From CAVVUC01 sp963751395 (GTDB taxonomy: Bacteria; Verrucomicrobiota; Verrucomicrobiia; Chthoniobacterales; Chthoniobacteraceae): 64,000 bases of DNA. The position numbers and the translations under genes were made by a program. The notes beneath the pieces are model-generated. The model saw nothing but the letters and a program-made list of their open reading frames with translations, did no database searches and was not told the origin of the DNA. The stretch lies in the NCBI GenBank assembly GCA_963751395.1, contig CAVVUC010000002.1, positions 1,612,001 to 1,676,000 on the forward strand, written 5' to 3'. Below are positions 36,146-45,950 of this stretch, piece by piece (position 1 is the first letter of the stretch; each line of letters starts with the position of its first letter).

Positions 36146-39100
36146 ATGAAAGCATTTCGCCTCTTGATTAAGTGCGGTCTTCCCCGCCGGATTGTCTTTT
36201 CCTTCACTGTGGCGTTTTGCCTTCTGCTGGCGGGCGTTGCTCCAGCCGCTTCGCTCGGCACCTGGGCAAAACGAACGCCGGGCACCGCTGAAAACATCAA
36301 GGGCATCGCCTTTGGCAACGGCACCTTTGTTGCCGTGGGCACCAAAGGCTGCATTGCAACCTCACCCGACGGCGTTAAGTGGACGAAGCGCAGCGCCGGG
36401 ATTACGCGCGACTTCAATGACGTGACATTTTCGCAAGGCCGGTTCATCGCGGTCTGCAAGGCTCCCGACACCGGCTCAGGCGCAAAAATATGGATTTCAG
36501 ACACCAACGGCGCGTCGTGGAAATACCGTGACACCGATGCGAGCGGTGATGTGATTACGCAGGGCCTGCACTCGGTCACTAGCGACGCGAACGGAAATCT
36601 AGTTGCCGTCGGCGGCGGATGGGCAGGTCAGGTGACTGTGTCGCACGATAACGGGACGACTTGGAATCGGAAGGCCGGAACATGGTCGCCATTTTATGGC
36701 GTGGTTTACGGGAAGAACCAATGGATCGCCGTGGGAAGTGGCGGTCCAATCCGCTCCATAGACGGCGGGACTACGTGGAATCAGTTTGCTGGACCAGATG
36801 GATTCAAGATCGCTTTTGGCGCGGGGCGTTTTGTGGTCACGCCAAGTAATTCCACAGGTCTCAAGTGGTCCCAGGACGGGCTCAACTGGAAGAACGCAAC
36901 CAAAGCGTCTGAGTTCGCCTCGGACTCGTTTGGCTGGACCAGCGGATGCGTCTTTGCCGACGGAATGTTTGTAGTAACCGAGGAGTTCAGCCGCAACATC
37001 TGGACCTCAGAGAATGGGCGCGCTTTCAAGAAATGGGAGTCGCCTGGAACCGCGTACGCTTATCTGCTTGCGGCAGCTTTTGGCAACCGAACCTACCTCT
37101 GCGGCGGCTACAAAGGCCTGATGTGCGCCTCGCCGCCTTGGCTGCGCGCACGGCTCGGCGGTCCGTGGGATCATCCGTTCACCGCCTTCGACGCAGAGGA
37201 CAGCCCGCCCAAAAAGATCGCGCTGCCGGAGTATCGCGTGAACACCTCTTCGCTGAACCTTCATCTGGAGGCGACTCTGTTTCACATGCCGACACTGAGC
37301 GCGGCGATGAGTTTCCGCCTGAGCTATACCAGCAGTCCCGTGGAGGATAGTGATACCTCCATTGGTCCGTTTGGGAAGAACTGGCGCTCCTCGTATGAGT
37401 CAATGCTTGGCAGTTTCGGGCAGGAGGTCCGCTTGATCACGGGCGGGGGCAACTCACTGTTCTTCACCACGCCAAATGGTGAGGATCTGAGCACGATCAC
37501 CACAGGCAGTTTGAAGCTGGAAAGCCCGGCAGGCAGCCAGGATGAGTTAACATACTATGGTCCAACGACGGGCTTCAAGCTCGTCACCCGTGCCACACGC
37601 ATGACGTATCATTATGCTGCCAAAGGCGGTCCAGGTGATGCCCTCTGGTTCCTGACGCGCATCGAGGATCGCAGTGGCAATGCGGTGGTCCTGAATGTGA
37701 CCACCGACGCCGTTGGGGGGCGTGTCAACTCCGTCACCGATCCGGCAGGGCGTCAGCTTATTTTCAACTACAGCGCCGGTCGTTGCGTGAGTCTCCTGGC
37801 TCCAGATGGAAGGAGCCTGACCTTCACCTATGACAGCCATCATAACCTGAGTTCGATCTCGGACATGGCGGGCTACCAGGCAAAATACACCTATGATGAG
37901 GCGGGCTTTCTGAAGATCATGGATACTGCGGGTCGGATCAATCGCTTCGCATGGAAGGCACGGCCTGGTTATGAGGACAAAACCTCGGAGCAGGAAAATG
38001 CCGGTGACATGATCATCTCGACTGTCACCACCAGCAGCGGCAGCGTGATCAAGTATGAACTGCTCACCGATGGCGGCGTGAAGCGCACGGATGCCAGGGG
38101 CATGGCGACGGTGTTTAACAGCGCGGAGGGCCGCACCACAGGGATTACCAATCCGAAAGGCAGCCGCACGAAGGTCACCTTCAACGAGCAGAAGCTTCCG
38201 GCCAGTTTCACGGACGAACTCGGTAACGTAACCGAGGTCGAATACAACGACACGGGCAGCCCGGTGCTCGTGACGGATGCCGCTGGTCACCAAACTCATT
38301 TCACTTATGACGCACGCAGCAATCTCACCTCACGCACCGATCCGCTGCTGCGAAAATGGCAGTTCACTTATACCGGCAATAACAACCTCAGTTCCGCGCG
38401 CTCACCGCTGAATCACGTCACCAATTACGACTATCATTCCAACGGGCGCCTCTGGAAAATCACCGACCCGCTCTTAGGGCAGACGGTGCAGCTTTACAAC
38501 GGCGAGGGTGATCTCACCAGTCAGACGGATGCTTCCGGGCAGACAACCACTTTCAACTATGATGGCGTGAGCCGCTGCACGGCCATGACGGACCGCGCCG
38601 GTCGTAGCAAGAGCATCCAATATGACGCAAATGATCGCATCACCCGCATTCAATACACCTCGGCTCCGGGCGTGCCGGAACGCGTTTTCAGTTATGATGC
38701 GTTCGGCCAGACAGGCTACACGGATGAATTGGGCAACATTACGGCCATCGCCCGCAACGACTTCGGCTACATCACCAGCATTACGGACGCGCTTGGCAAT
38801 CTGACTCAGACGGATTACAACCCGGAGAACCTGCCCGAGCGCATAACCGATCCACTGGGGCGGGTGACCAGCACGGCCTATGATACTAATGGCAGGCCAA
38901 TCAAAGTGACCGATCCACTGGGTCGCATCACGACCCGCGAATACAACGCGCAGGGAGGTCTGACCAAGCTGACCGATGCTCGCAAAGCAGCCACGACATT
39001 CACTTATGATGAAAATGACCGGCTGCTGAGCATGACCGATCCGCTGGGCAAGAAAGTGCAGCACGAGCGCGATGCATTGGGTCGCGTGACCACGACCACG

Positions 39101-41044
39101 AATGCACGCGGGGAGCAGATCCGTGTGACCTACGATGAAGATGGCCGCGTGACAAAGAAGGAGTCCAAAGCCGCCACGTCAGGCGCTGTCTTTGTGGAGG
39201 TGGCCGGCACTTCCATGGATGCGAACAGCAACCTCACCAGCCGGAAGGATGACTGGGGCACTGCCACCTGGACGTATGACGCCAGCAACCGCGCCACCGC
39301 CATCGCCTATCCGGGCGGCAAAAGCGCCCAGTTCACCTACACGGCCACAGGACAGATCGCGAGCATCACCTACCCAGGCGGACTGGTGGTGACTTACACT
39401 TATGATTCCTTCAATCGGCAGAAGATCCCTTCCGTCTTCCGCAGCGGATCGGAAGTGATCGGGGCCAAGGAACCAACGAGCAACGTGACTGCCATGTCCC
39501 TGTCTTTGAACAGCGAGACAGCGCAGGTCACCTATCAGCATGATTTTGCCGGCCGTCTCGTGGATGTCAGCCGCACGCTGCTCCCCGCCAGCGCTTCCAC
39601 CATTCACAGCACCTACACGTATGACGCTTTGGGCAGACCGACGCGGATGAAACACGACGTGCCGGCAGGCACCGCGTTTGACTGGCTGTTGAGCTACGAT
39701 GCCGTGGGCAATGTCATCACCGAAACCCATGACGGCGACGCGAACTCGCTGCCGCTCCTGCCTGTTCCCGCCGCCTTCACTTATGACCTTGGTGGTCGTA
39801 TCAAGACCCGCGCTGGCGTGGCCCACACCTACGATGCCGATGGCAATCTGACCACTATCGCCGGCGGGCTTTTCCAGGCGACTTACACGAGCGAAAATCG
39901 CCCGTTATCCATCCAGCGCAAGATCGGAACTGAGACAGAAATCAGCAATCATCTCTATGATGGCAGCGGCATGCGGGTGCGCAGGCAGACAGGCGCGGAA
40001 ACAATCCATTATCACTACGGACCTGGCAACCGCCTGCTCTTCACCACCGACGGTGCGGGCACCGTGCTCACCTCGTATGTGTGGAGCGATCGCGGTTTGG
40101 TCGCCGCCGTCAAAGGCACCTCTCTGACCACCGGTTTGCAGCACTATCTCACGGGGCGCTTGATGAGTGTCGTGGGCCTGACCGATGCCGCTGGCACCCT
40201 GCTGGCCACCTATTCCTATGATCCCCTGGGCCAGTGCGCGCGCCAGGTTCGGCAGGTTGGTTTTGTTGACGACAATCCCTTCACATTCGTCGGCGGACTC
40301 GGCGTGCTGGATGAAGGCGCGGGCCTCTACTACATGCGGCAGCGCTTCTACGATGCGCAGAGCGGGCGCTTCTTGCAGAAGGATCCTGCGGGCTTTGAAG
40401 GCGGCATCAATCTGTATGCCTACGCCTCCGGCAATCCAGTAAACGCCGTGGATGCCGCCGGGACTTGGGACGTAAACTGGGGTGTCTTTTGGAAGGGCAC
40501 CAAGCAGCTTGCTTATGCTGCCGTCGGCGTCGGTGTCGTTGCGGTCAGCGCACCGGTTGGCGGGGCACTGGCCACAGCGGTGATGGTCATTGGAATCACC
40601 GATACGGCGCTCAATGCGGGTATTGGCCTGCTCAATGTGACCGGCGCAGTGCTTGACGCCAAGAACGCGCACAAAACAAGCGACCTCGACAACTTTGACA
40701 GCACCCTGAAAATTTTCGGCAACATGGGCGGTGCCATGTACACAGGTGTGAAAAGCGTGGCGACTGGCCAGGCGGTGAACGAAAAGGAATTGCAGGAGAA
40801 CATGAACCTGGGCAGCAAGGTCGGCAGCACGGCCAACCTCGCCCTCGGACTTGTCCCGGGCAGCATTCCAGACGGCCATGTGCTGAACAGCCTTAACAAT
40901 GTGATGACTGCTGACTCGATTGGTCAGGCTTACGGCGAATCCGCCGCCGTGCTCATCAAAGAGTCCCAGGAAGGCGAGCAGCCGGCTCCGCAGGCAAACG
41001 CTCCTGCCGACGATTCAAACCTCAACTGGGGCGGTAACGATTGA
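36146..41044 (+). CDS. RHS/YD-repeat protein with BNR-like N-terminal propeller
   Basis: Exported protein of 1632 residues with a signal peptide (to about 33). Residues 35-330 contain BNR/propeller-like repeats (FGNGTFVAVG, SPDGVKWTKR, YGKNQWIAVGSGG). From about 390 a DUF6531-like entry leads into a long YD-repeat shell (about 480-1340, many YDxxGR and TYDEND units). The RHS core ends near 1400-1440 with YYMRQRFYDAQSGRFLQKDPAGFEGGINLYAYASGNPVNAVDAAGTW. The variable tail (190 residues) is hydrophobic and glycine-rich first, then acidic (APADDSNLNWGGND). No nuclease motif is seen. It may be a surface or toxin-delivery protein; an immunity gene is not evident. Confidence 0.85.
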   Translation: MKAFRLLIKCGLPRRIVFSFTVAFCLLLAGVAPAASLGTWAKRTPGTAENIKGIAFGNGTFVAVGTKGCIATSPDGVKWTKRSAGITRDFNDVTFSQGRFIAVCKAPDTGSGAKIWISDTNGASWKYRDTDASGDVITQGLHSVTSDANGNLVAVGGGWAGQVTVSHDNGTTWNRKAGTWSPFYGVVYGKNQWIAVGSGGPIRSIDGGTTWNQFAGPDGFKIAFGAGRFVVTPSNSTGLKWSQDGLNWKNATKASEFASDSFGWTSGCVFADGMFVVTEEFSRNIWTSENGRAFKKWESPGTAYAYLLAAAFGNRTYLCGGYKGLMCASPPWLRARLGGPWDHPFTAFDAEDSPPKKIALPEYRVNTSSLNLHLEATLFHMPTLSAAMSFRLSYTSSPVEDSDTSIGPFGKNWRSSYESMLGSFGQEVRLITGGGNSLFFTTPNGEDLSTITTGSLKLESPAGSQDELTYYGPTTGFKLVTRATRMTYHYAAKGGPGDALWFLTRIEDRSGNAVVLNVTTDAVGGRVNSVTDPAGRQLIFNYSAGRCVSLLAPDGRSLTFTYDSHHNLSSISDMAGYQAKYTYDEAGFLKIMDTAGRINRFAWKARPGYEDKTSEQENAGDMIISTVTTSSGSVIKYELLTDGGVKRTDARGMATVFNSAEGRTTGITNPKGSRTKVTFNEQKLPASFTDELGNVTEVEYNDTGSPVLVTDAAGHQTHFTYDARSNLTSRTDPLLRKWQFTYTGNNNLSSARSPLNHVTNYDYHSNGRLWKITDPLLGQTVQLYNGEGDLTSQTDASGQTTTFNYDGVSRCTAMTDRAGRSKSIQYDANDRITRIQYTSAPGVPERVFSYDAFGQTGYTDELGNITAIARNDFGYITSITDALGNLTQTDYNPENLPERITDPLGRVTSTAYDTNGRPIKVTDPLGRITTREYNAQGGLTKLTDARKAATTFTYDENDRLLSMTDPLGKKVQHERDALGRVTTTTNARGEQIRVTYDEDGRVTKKESKAATSGAVFVEVAGTSMDANSNLTSRKDDWGTATWTYDASNRATAIAYPGGKSAQFTYTATGQIASITYPGGLVVTYTYDSFNRQKIPSVFRSGSEVIGAKEPTSNVTAMSLSLNSETAQVTYQHDFAGRLVDVSRTLLPASASTIHSTYTYDALGRPTRMKHDVPAGTAFDWLLSYDAVGNVITETHDGDANSLPLLPVPAAFTYDLGGRIKTRAGVAHTYDADGNLTTIAGGLFQATYTSENRPLSIQRKIGTETEISNHLYDGSGMRVRRQTGAETIHYHYGPGNRLLFTTDGAGTVLTSYVWSDRGLVAAVKGTSLTTGLQHYLTGRLMSVVGLTDAAGTLLATYSYDPLGQCARQVRQVGFVDDNPFTFVGGLGVLDEGAGLYYMRQRFYDAQSGRFLQKDPAGFEGGINLYAYASGNPVNAVDAAGTWDVNWGVFWKGTKQLAYAAVGVGVVAVSAPVGGALATAVMVIGITDTALNAGIGLLNVTGAVLDAKNAHKTSDLDNFDSTLKIFGNMGGAMYTGVKSVATGQAVNEKELQENMNLGSKVGSTANLALGLVPGSIPDGHVLNSLNNVMTADSIGQAYGESAAVLIKESQEGEQPAPQANAPADDSNLNWGGND

Positions 41045-41078
41045 TGCAACCACGGCAACCTTTTACCTGAATACTGCC

Positions 41079-42692
41079 ATGAATCTCAAACTGCTTTTCC
41101 TTCCTCTCGTGCTGATCTTCTCGACGCAGATCGCCTCTGCCGTGCCCTCATCGTTTGCCTACGATCAGAACAATCGCGTCACCCAGGTGAACTACGCCGA
41201 TGGACGTCAGGCCACGTTCACTTATGACGAGGTGGGCAACATCCTCACCATCGTCACACGCACTGTGCCAGCGCCGGTCGTCCTCATCGAGAGCCAGGTG
41301 CTCGGCAAGGTCGGTGCGGCCATCGACGACTATCAGATTTCCGTAATCAGCAGCACGGCTCTCATGAGCTACAGCGCCACCGGTCTGCCTGCCGGACTCA
41401 AGATCAACAAAGGCACCACGCCCAATCTCGACGGTAAAGGCGGCGGCGTGATCTACGGGACTCCGACCGTCGGCGGCAGGTTCACCGTCCAGTTGACCGC
41501 CAAGAACGCCGTCGGCACCAGCGCGCCCGCATCGCTCATCGTCGAAATCGCCAATCCGTTCGGAGACATCGAGGACGGTTTCAGCCTTGCCACCAAGGTC
41601 GTCGGCAACATCAATGCCTCCGCGATTGCCGGCGGCGACCTCGGCGGCCGTATCGACCTGCTCGTCACCAAGACCGGCGCGTTCACCGGAAAAGTCACAA
41701 TGGGAGGCAAGATCTACAGCTTCAAAGGCTCGTTCAACGGCGAAACCGGCGGCAGCGGCCCGATCGCGATCGCGCGCCTCGCGCCATTGCCCGCGCTCAC
41801 ACTCAACCTCACCCTCGACCTGGCCGATGCCGATCGCGGCGCTGTCAGCGGCACCCTCTCCGACGGCACGATTGCCGGCACCGCGGGCATCGACGCCTAC
41901 GCCTCCGTCTGGAACATCGCGCACATGCCCTCCGACTTCACCACGCCGCTCGGCGCGCTCTACAACGTCGTCCTTTATCCGTCGCCCTCGTTTGTTGGCG
42001 TTTCGAGCGTCCCGCAAGGCTCAGGCTACCTCCAGGTCAAGCTCGACAAGCTCGGCACCGCCACCATCACCGGCAAGCTCGCCAACGGCACCCCCGTCTC
42101 GGCCAGCAGCTTCGTCTGGGCCGATGGCACACTGCCTCTCTACGTCGCGCTCTACACCTCGAAGGGCAGCCTGTTCGGCAAGCTCCTCCTCGACGACGGC
42201 TTCGCCTTCGACACCATCGCCGACAACATCATCGCCGGCACTCTTGCATGGAGCCATCCGACCGTCCCCGGCCTCGTCTATCCGGCCGCCTTCGACTCGA
42301 CCCTCGACGCTGTCGGCGGCGTTTACATCGCGCCCCTGAAGGGCTACCGCTTGCTCGACCTCGGCAACGGCATCACGCACCCCTCCGTCCGCTTCCAACT
42401 GCTGGACGGCGGCCTCACCGCGGACATCGACACCACCATCACCATCAGCACGACCAACCTCGTGACTTTCCCGGTGAATAATACGCACGCCCTCAAGCTC
42501 ACCCTCACGCCCACCACCGGTCTCTTTAGCGGGTCTGTCACCGACCTGCCGCGGAAGCCCGTCACCATTCAGGGCGTGATTGTGCCCGCATTCGGCAGTG
42601 ACCCAGCTTTTGGAGCCGGATACTTCCTGCTGCCCGGCGCCGCTTCCGGGAGCCAGACGCTCTCGGGCAGCGTTTTCTTCGGCAAACCTTAG
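41079..42692 (+). CDS. secreted protein with one orphan YD repeat and beta-rich repeats
   Basis: Exported protein of 537 residues (signal peptide MNLKLLFLPLVLIFSTQIASA). Immediately after the signal is a single RHS-like unit FAYDQNNRVTQVNYADGRQ, then an Ig/He_PIG-like stretch (SATGLPAGLKINKGT, YGTPTVGG). Next come repeated beta segments of the type LLVTKTGAFTGKVTMGGKIYSFKGSFNG. It begins 34 bases after the RHS stop. The shared YD unit suggests it is a partner or former part of the RHS protein. Function unknown. Confidence 0.65.
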   Translation: MNLKLLFLPLVLIFSTQIASAVPSSFAYDQNNRVTQVNYADGRQATFTYDEVGNILTIVTRTVPAPVVLIESQVLGKVGAAIDDYQISVISSTALMSYSATGLPAGLKINKGTTPNLDGKGGGVIYGTPTVGGRFTVQLTAKNAVGTSAPASLIVEIANPFGDIEDGFSLATKVVGNINASAIAGGDLGGRIDLLVTKTGAFTGKVTMGGKIYSFKGSFNGETGGSGPIAIARLAPLPALTLNLTLDLADADRGAVSGTLSDGTIAGTAGIDAYASVWNIAHMPSDFTTPLGALYNVVLYPSPSFVGVSSVPQGSGYLQVKLDKLGTATITGKLANGTPVSASSFVWADGTLPLYVALYTSKGSLFGKLLLDDGFAFDTIADNIIAGTLAWSHPTVPGLVYPAAFDSTLDAVGGVYIAPLKGYRLLDLGNGITHPSVRFQLLDGGLTADIDTTITISTTNLVTFPVNNTHALKLTLTPTTGLFSGSVTDLPRKPVTIQGVIVPAFGSDPAFGAGYFLLPGAASGSQTLSGSVFFGKP

Positions 42693-42849
42693 CCGTGACT
42701 ATTCAAACCCATGGATAGCTGAACAGCGGCCCTTGTCCGGCTGTGCTTGTCTGAATGACGAAGGCCGGCTGACGCTGCAGCCCGGAGATCGCCGCCATGC
42801 AGGGCTTGTGGAGCGCAGACTGCAACTTCCAACGAAAGCCACCACTGTC

Positions 42850-43156
42850 TCTGATTGGAGAAAGGGCACGCCGGCCTTGCGCAAATTGACCCGGTGACGC
42901 CGCTCCGCGTTTCCGACTGGCGCGTCGAATCGCTGGCGCGTGCCAACGGAAAGAAGTTCCCCGGCTGCGTGTGCGAGCTGACCACCTGGATCGGGCTCCA
43001 GTTCGTGAACAAGAATTCCGCCCTCGCGCGTGAAGAACATCGGCACCGCCAACGGCACCACGTTCAACGACGATCTCGCCTTCGAGGCGCTGACCAAGTT
43101 CCCGGTCGGTGTCGCCCCGGATGTCTGCCTCATGAACCGCCGCACGCTGGAGCAGC
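42850..43156 (+). pseudogene. phage major-capsid-like gene, 5' fragment
   Basis: With one frame change near 43030 this reads VCELTTWIGLQFVNKNS then KNIGTANGTTFNDDLAFEALTKFPVGVAPDVCLMNRRTLEQ. This resembles the C-terminal half of phage coat proteins, where a conserved RIxNIG segment, PVGxxPD and a QLRxSRT motif follow one another. The fragment is cut at 43156 by the IS66 element and continues at 45755. The N-terminal half is not recognisable. Confidence 0.55.
43149..43156. repeat. left 8-bp target duplication of IS66 element
   Basis: GGAGCAGC directly precedes the left tip and is repeated exactly after the right tip. Eight bases is the IS66-family target-duplication length. Confidence 0.9.
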
Positions 43157-43216
43157 GTAAGCGTCCGCCGTGGCTCCACTGGACGATGAGGTGGGAGATT
43201 GCGGAGGCTGTGGGTT

Positions 43217-43657
43217 ATGCAATCTACCACAGCGGCATTGGAGACTTCAGAGATTTTGAGACGCGACAAACGGGGACGCGTGTGGCTGAAGCCGAAGCGG
43301 CGCGAGGCACTGCTGGATGAGTTTGAGAAGAGTGGCATGAGCGGGGCGCAGTTTGCGCGGTTGACGGGGGTGAAGTATTCGAGTTTTCAAAACTGGGTGC
43401 AGCGTCGTCGCAGGACGCGTGGCGGACGTCAAGATGGCACGGTGATGGCGCAGCCCGGTGCGGTGCGTTTGTTTGAAGCGGTGGTCGAAGGAGGCGATCC
43501 CGGTGAAGCGCCGCCCGTGCTGCGGGCAACTGGTGTGGGCGGGCTGTGGATCGAACTGCCCGGCGGGAGCCGGATGTGCGTGCAGACGCCGGTGCAGATG
43601 CGCCTTGCGGCGGAAGTGGTGGTCATGGTTGCACAAAGTTCCCGCGCCCGATGCTGA
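43217..43657 (+). CDS. tnpA: IS66 accessory protein TnpA
   Basis: About 146 residues. The segment RREALLDEFEKSGMSGAQFARLTGVKYSSFQNWVQRRR is the helix-turn-helix region usual in the first IS66 ORF, and GLWIELPGGSRMCV is its C-terminal motif. The ATG at 43217 is preferred over an in-frame TTG at 43199. The stop overlaps the tnpB start (ATGCTGA), indicating translational coupling. Confidence 0.8.
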   Translation: MQSTTAALETSEILRRDKRGRVWLKPKRREALLDEFEKSGMSGAQFARLTGVKYSSFQNWVQRRRRTRGGRQDGTVMAQPGAVRLFEAVVEGGDPGEAPPVLRATGVGGLWIELPGGSRMCVQTPVQMRLAAEVVVMVAQSSRARC

Positions 43658-44004
43658 GCTTTACCGGAGGGTTAAAGGTGTTTGTGGCGCTGGAGCCGGT
43701 GGACTTGCGCAAGAGCTTCAGCGGGCTGGAAGGTCTGGTGAGCGAGCGTCTGGGCGAAGACCTTCGCCAGGGGGCGCTCTTTGTCTTTACCAACCGCCGT
43801 CACAGTCGGCTGAAGATCCTTTACTTTGATGGCACTGGGCTATGGCTGCTAATCAAGCGGCTGGAGAAGGGAACCTTCTCATGGCCGAGGGTGTCCGATC
43901 CCGGGACGGTGAAGCTGAAGCTTGCGCCCGGGGCGCTGGCGATGCTGACCGATGGCATTGATTTGCGCGGGGCGAAGCTAAGGCCTTGGTATGAGCGGGA
44001 GTAA
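43651..44004 (+). CDS. tnpB: IS66 accessory protein TnpB
   Basis: 117 residues of the IS66 Orf2 family: VFVALEPVDLRKSFSGLEGLV, LFVFTNRRHSRLKILYFDGTGLWLLIKRLEKG and FSWP are all family signatures. It has normal length and appears intact. It starts within the last codons of tnpA. Confidence 0.92.
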   Translation: MLSFTGGLKVFVALEPVDLRKSFSGLEGLVSERLGEDLRQGALFVFTNRRHSRLKILYFDGTGLWLLIKRLEKGTFSWPRVSDPGTVKLKLAPGALAMLTDGIDLRGAKLRPWYERE

Positions 44005-44117
44005 GTTCTGAAGCATCCCGGGATGCTTGAGGTGACAGATCGTTAAGTAAGTAACTAAACACATAAGATAACTCTTGGCCAGGTGACAAAGAGTTGCTAT
44101 TCCTGTGCCCAACCTTG

Positions 44118-45665
44118 ATGAGCCCGCGCGAAGAAGAGTTAACCAAAGAGCTTCAAGAAAGAGACGAGCAACTCCGGCGGAGTAATGAGCAGCTTGCGCT
44201 CGCCAATGCAAGGATTGCATTGCTGGAACAAAAGATCGACCTGCTTGTGCGCAGGGTCTTTGGCTCGCAGAGTGAGAAGCTCGATCCCGCGCAACTTCTG
44301 CTGCTCTTGCAAGGCATGGACGAGCCGGGAAAATCTCCCGAGCCTGTGGCCGAGGAGGCTCCACGGCGCTCGACGGGCCAATCGCCTCCGCGTGAACGCG
44401 GTCCACGGCTGCCGGAGCATCTGCCGGTGATTGAAGAAGTCATCGTCCCTGAGCCGGTCAAGCTGGCTCCGCAGGACTGGCGGCGCATCGGTGAAGAAGT
44501 CAGCGAGCGGCTCGACTACGAACCGGCGCGCTTCCTTTGCCGTCGCACGGTGCGCCCGAAGTATGTGCAGCGTGGTTTGTTGGACGCCGTGCCAGTCATG
44601 GCACCGTTGCCGGACTCGCTCCTGGAACGCAGCATCGCAGCTCCCGGATTACTCGCGCAAATCGTCGTGAGCAAGTATTGCGACCATCTTCCACTCTACC
44701 GGCAGGAGTCGATCTACTGGTCGCGCCATCAAGTCTGGCTGCCGCGGCAAACGATGGCCGAATGGGTCGGCCTGGCCGCGGAGTGGTTGCAGCCCATTTA
44801 CCAACAAATCCGGCAGGAGGTTGTTAGCAGCGGCTACTTGCAAGTGGATGAAACACCCATCCGCTATCTTGCGCCGGGCAATGGCCGGACGAAGCTGGGT
44901 TATCTCTGGACCTATGGCGCGCCGCGGGGCGATGTCATCTTCCACTGGGAGACAAGCCGTGCGGCGGCATGCCTGGATAACATCATCCCCGCAGACTTCA
45001 GCGGCACCATCCAGTGAGATGGCTATGAGGCCTACGACTGCTTTGCCAGACGCCGCGGTGAAAAGATCCTGCTCGCAGGCTGCGCGGCCCATGTGAGGCG
45101 CAAATTTTACGACGCCCAGGAGCAGGCACCGAAGGTCGCGGGCTGGTTCTTAAGACACTTTCAAAACCTATACGCCCTCGAAGCCAAACTCAGGAAGGCG
45201 CGGGCCGGACCAAGGCTGCGGCAAGCCGAACGCGCGAGTCTCAGCCGGCCTGTGCTGATGCGGCTGCACCGTGCCCTGGTGCGGTTGAAAACCCGGCACC
45301 GCTACCTGCCCCGCAGCCTCATGGGCAAAGCCATCGACTACGCGCTCAATCAATGGCCCTCGCTGCTCGTCTTCCTCGAAGATGGCCGTCTGGAGATCGA
45401 CAACAACCGCATCGAAAACGCCATCCGGCCCACGGCCGTGGGAAAGAAGAACTGGCTGTTCATCGGGGAAGCCAAGGCCGGCGGTCGCAGCGCCATCCTC
45501 TACACCGTCATCGAGAGCTGCCGGCGTCGGAATATCGACCCGTTCGCCTATCTCCGGGACGTGTTCACGCGCCTGCCCTCGATGACCAACTGGCAGGTCA
45601 AAGACCTCACGCCGGAGGCTTGGGCAAAGGCGCAGAAGCGCGCCGATCGACGCGCCGCAGCGTAA
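44118..45665 (+). pseudogene. tnpC: IS66 transposase TnpC with internal stop
   Basis: The frame from ATG 44118 to 45665 would give about 515 residues but has a TGA at 45015-45017. It occurs in TIQ*DGYEAYD, where the family has a residue (often Cys, TGC/TGT) before the DGY motif of the DDE core. Upstream are the leucine-rich coiled N-terminus, zinc-binding-like region and YLQVDETPIRYL. Downstream, LLAGCAAHVRRKFYDAQ, LEDGRLEIDNNRIENAIRPTAVGKKNWLF and the C-terminal IS66 tail remain intact. A single substitution best explains it. Confidence 0.9.
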
Positions 45666-45754
45666 GCGTCGTAGCCCATCGGGCTATCACGCCTATGCTT
45701 CCGGATCAGACCTTGCGAAGCATCGTGTCAAGGGGAACCCCGGCAGACGCTTAC

Positions 45755-45762
45755 GGAGCAGC
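45755..45762. repeat. right 8-bp target duplication of IS66 element
   Basis: GGAGCAGC, identical to 43149-43156. Confidence 0.9.
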
Positions 45763-45875
45763 TTCGCAAAAGCCGGACGAACGTCACCAGCGCGACGGGC
45801 GTTCCCACGCTGCCGGATTCAGTGGCCGGCGTGCCGATTGTGATCACGGATTCGATTACGAGTGCGGAGACTTAG
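45763..45875 (+). pseudogene. phage major-capsid-like gene, 3' fragment
   Basis: After removing the IS66 element and one target copy, the frame of the 5' fragment continues as LRKSRTNVTSATGVPTLPD and GVPIVITDSITSAET followed by TAG. This completes a typical phage coat C-terminus (SRTxxxxTGxPxP, GxPIVxTDSI). No other phage genes are seen nearby. Confidence 0.55.
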
Positions 45876-45950
45876 TTTCAGAAAACATCATCGGTGAAGT
45901 AGAGGGCGTATTTGCCGCTGTCTTTCCACTGCTCGATTGGGTCCTTTTCG

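Larger units (their letters stand above)
43157..45754 (+). mobile_element. IS66-family insertion sequence, 2598 bp
   Basis: The ends are GTAAGCGTCCGCCGTGGCTCC at the left and the inverse of GTAAGCGTCTGCCGGGGTTCC at the right (18 of 21 match), with the GTAAGCG tip characteristic of IS66. Inside are tnpA, tnpB and tnpC in order. A perfect 8-bp duplication flanks it. The tnpC frame is interrupted by a TGA, so this copy is probably not autonomous. Confidence 0.92.

Noticed and set aside
35971..36171. 66-codon frame with a hydrophobic stretch upstream of the RHS gene
   Set aside because: It overlaps the RHS start and lacks a ribosome-binding site; probably leader sequence.
38280..40300. Possible tandem DNA repeats or CRISPR-like array in the RHS gene
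   Set aside because: The periodicity is protein-level YD repeats with diverged DNA, without constant repeats and spacers.
42855..43160. Whole prophage around the capsid fragment
   Set aside because: Only one capsid-like gene is recognisable; no portal, terminase, integrase or attachment sites are seen nearby.
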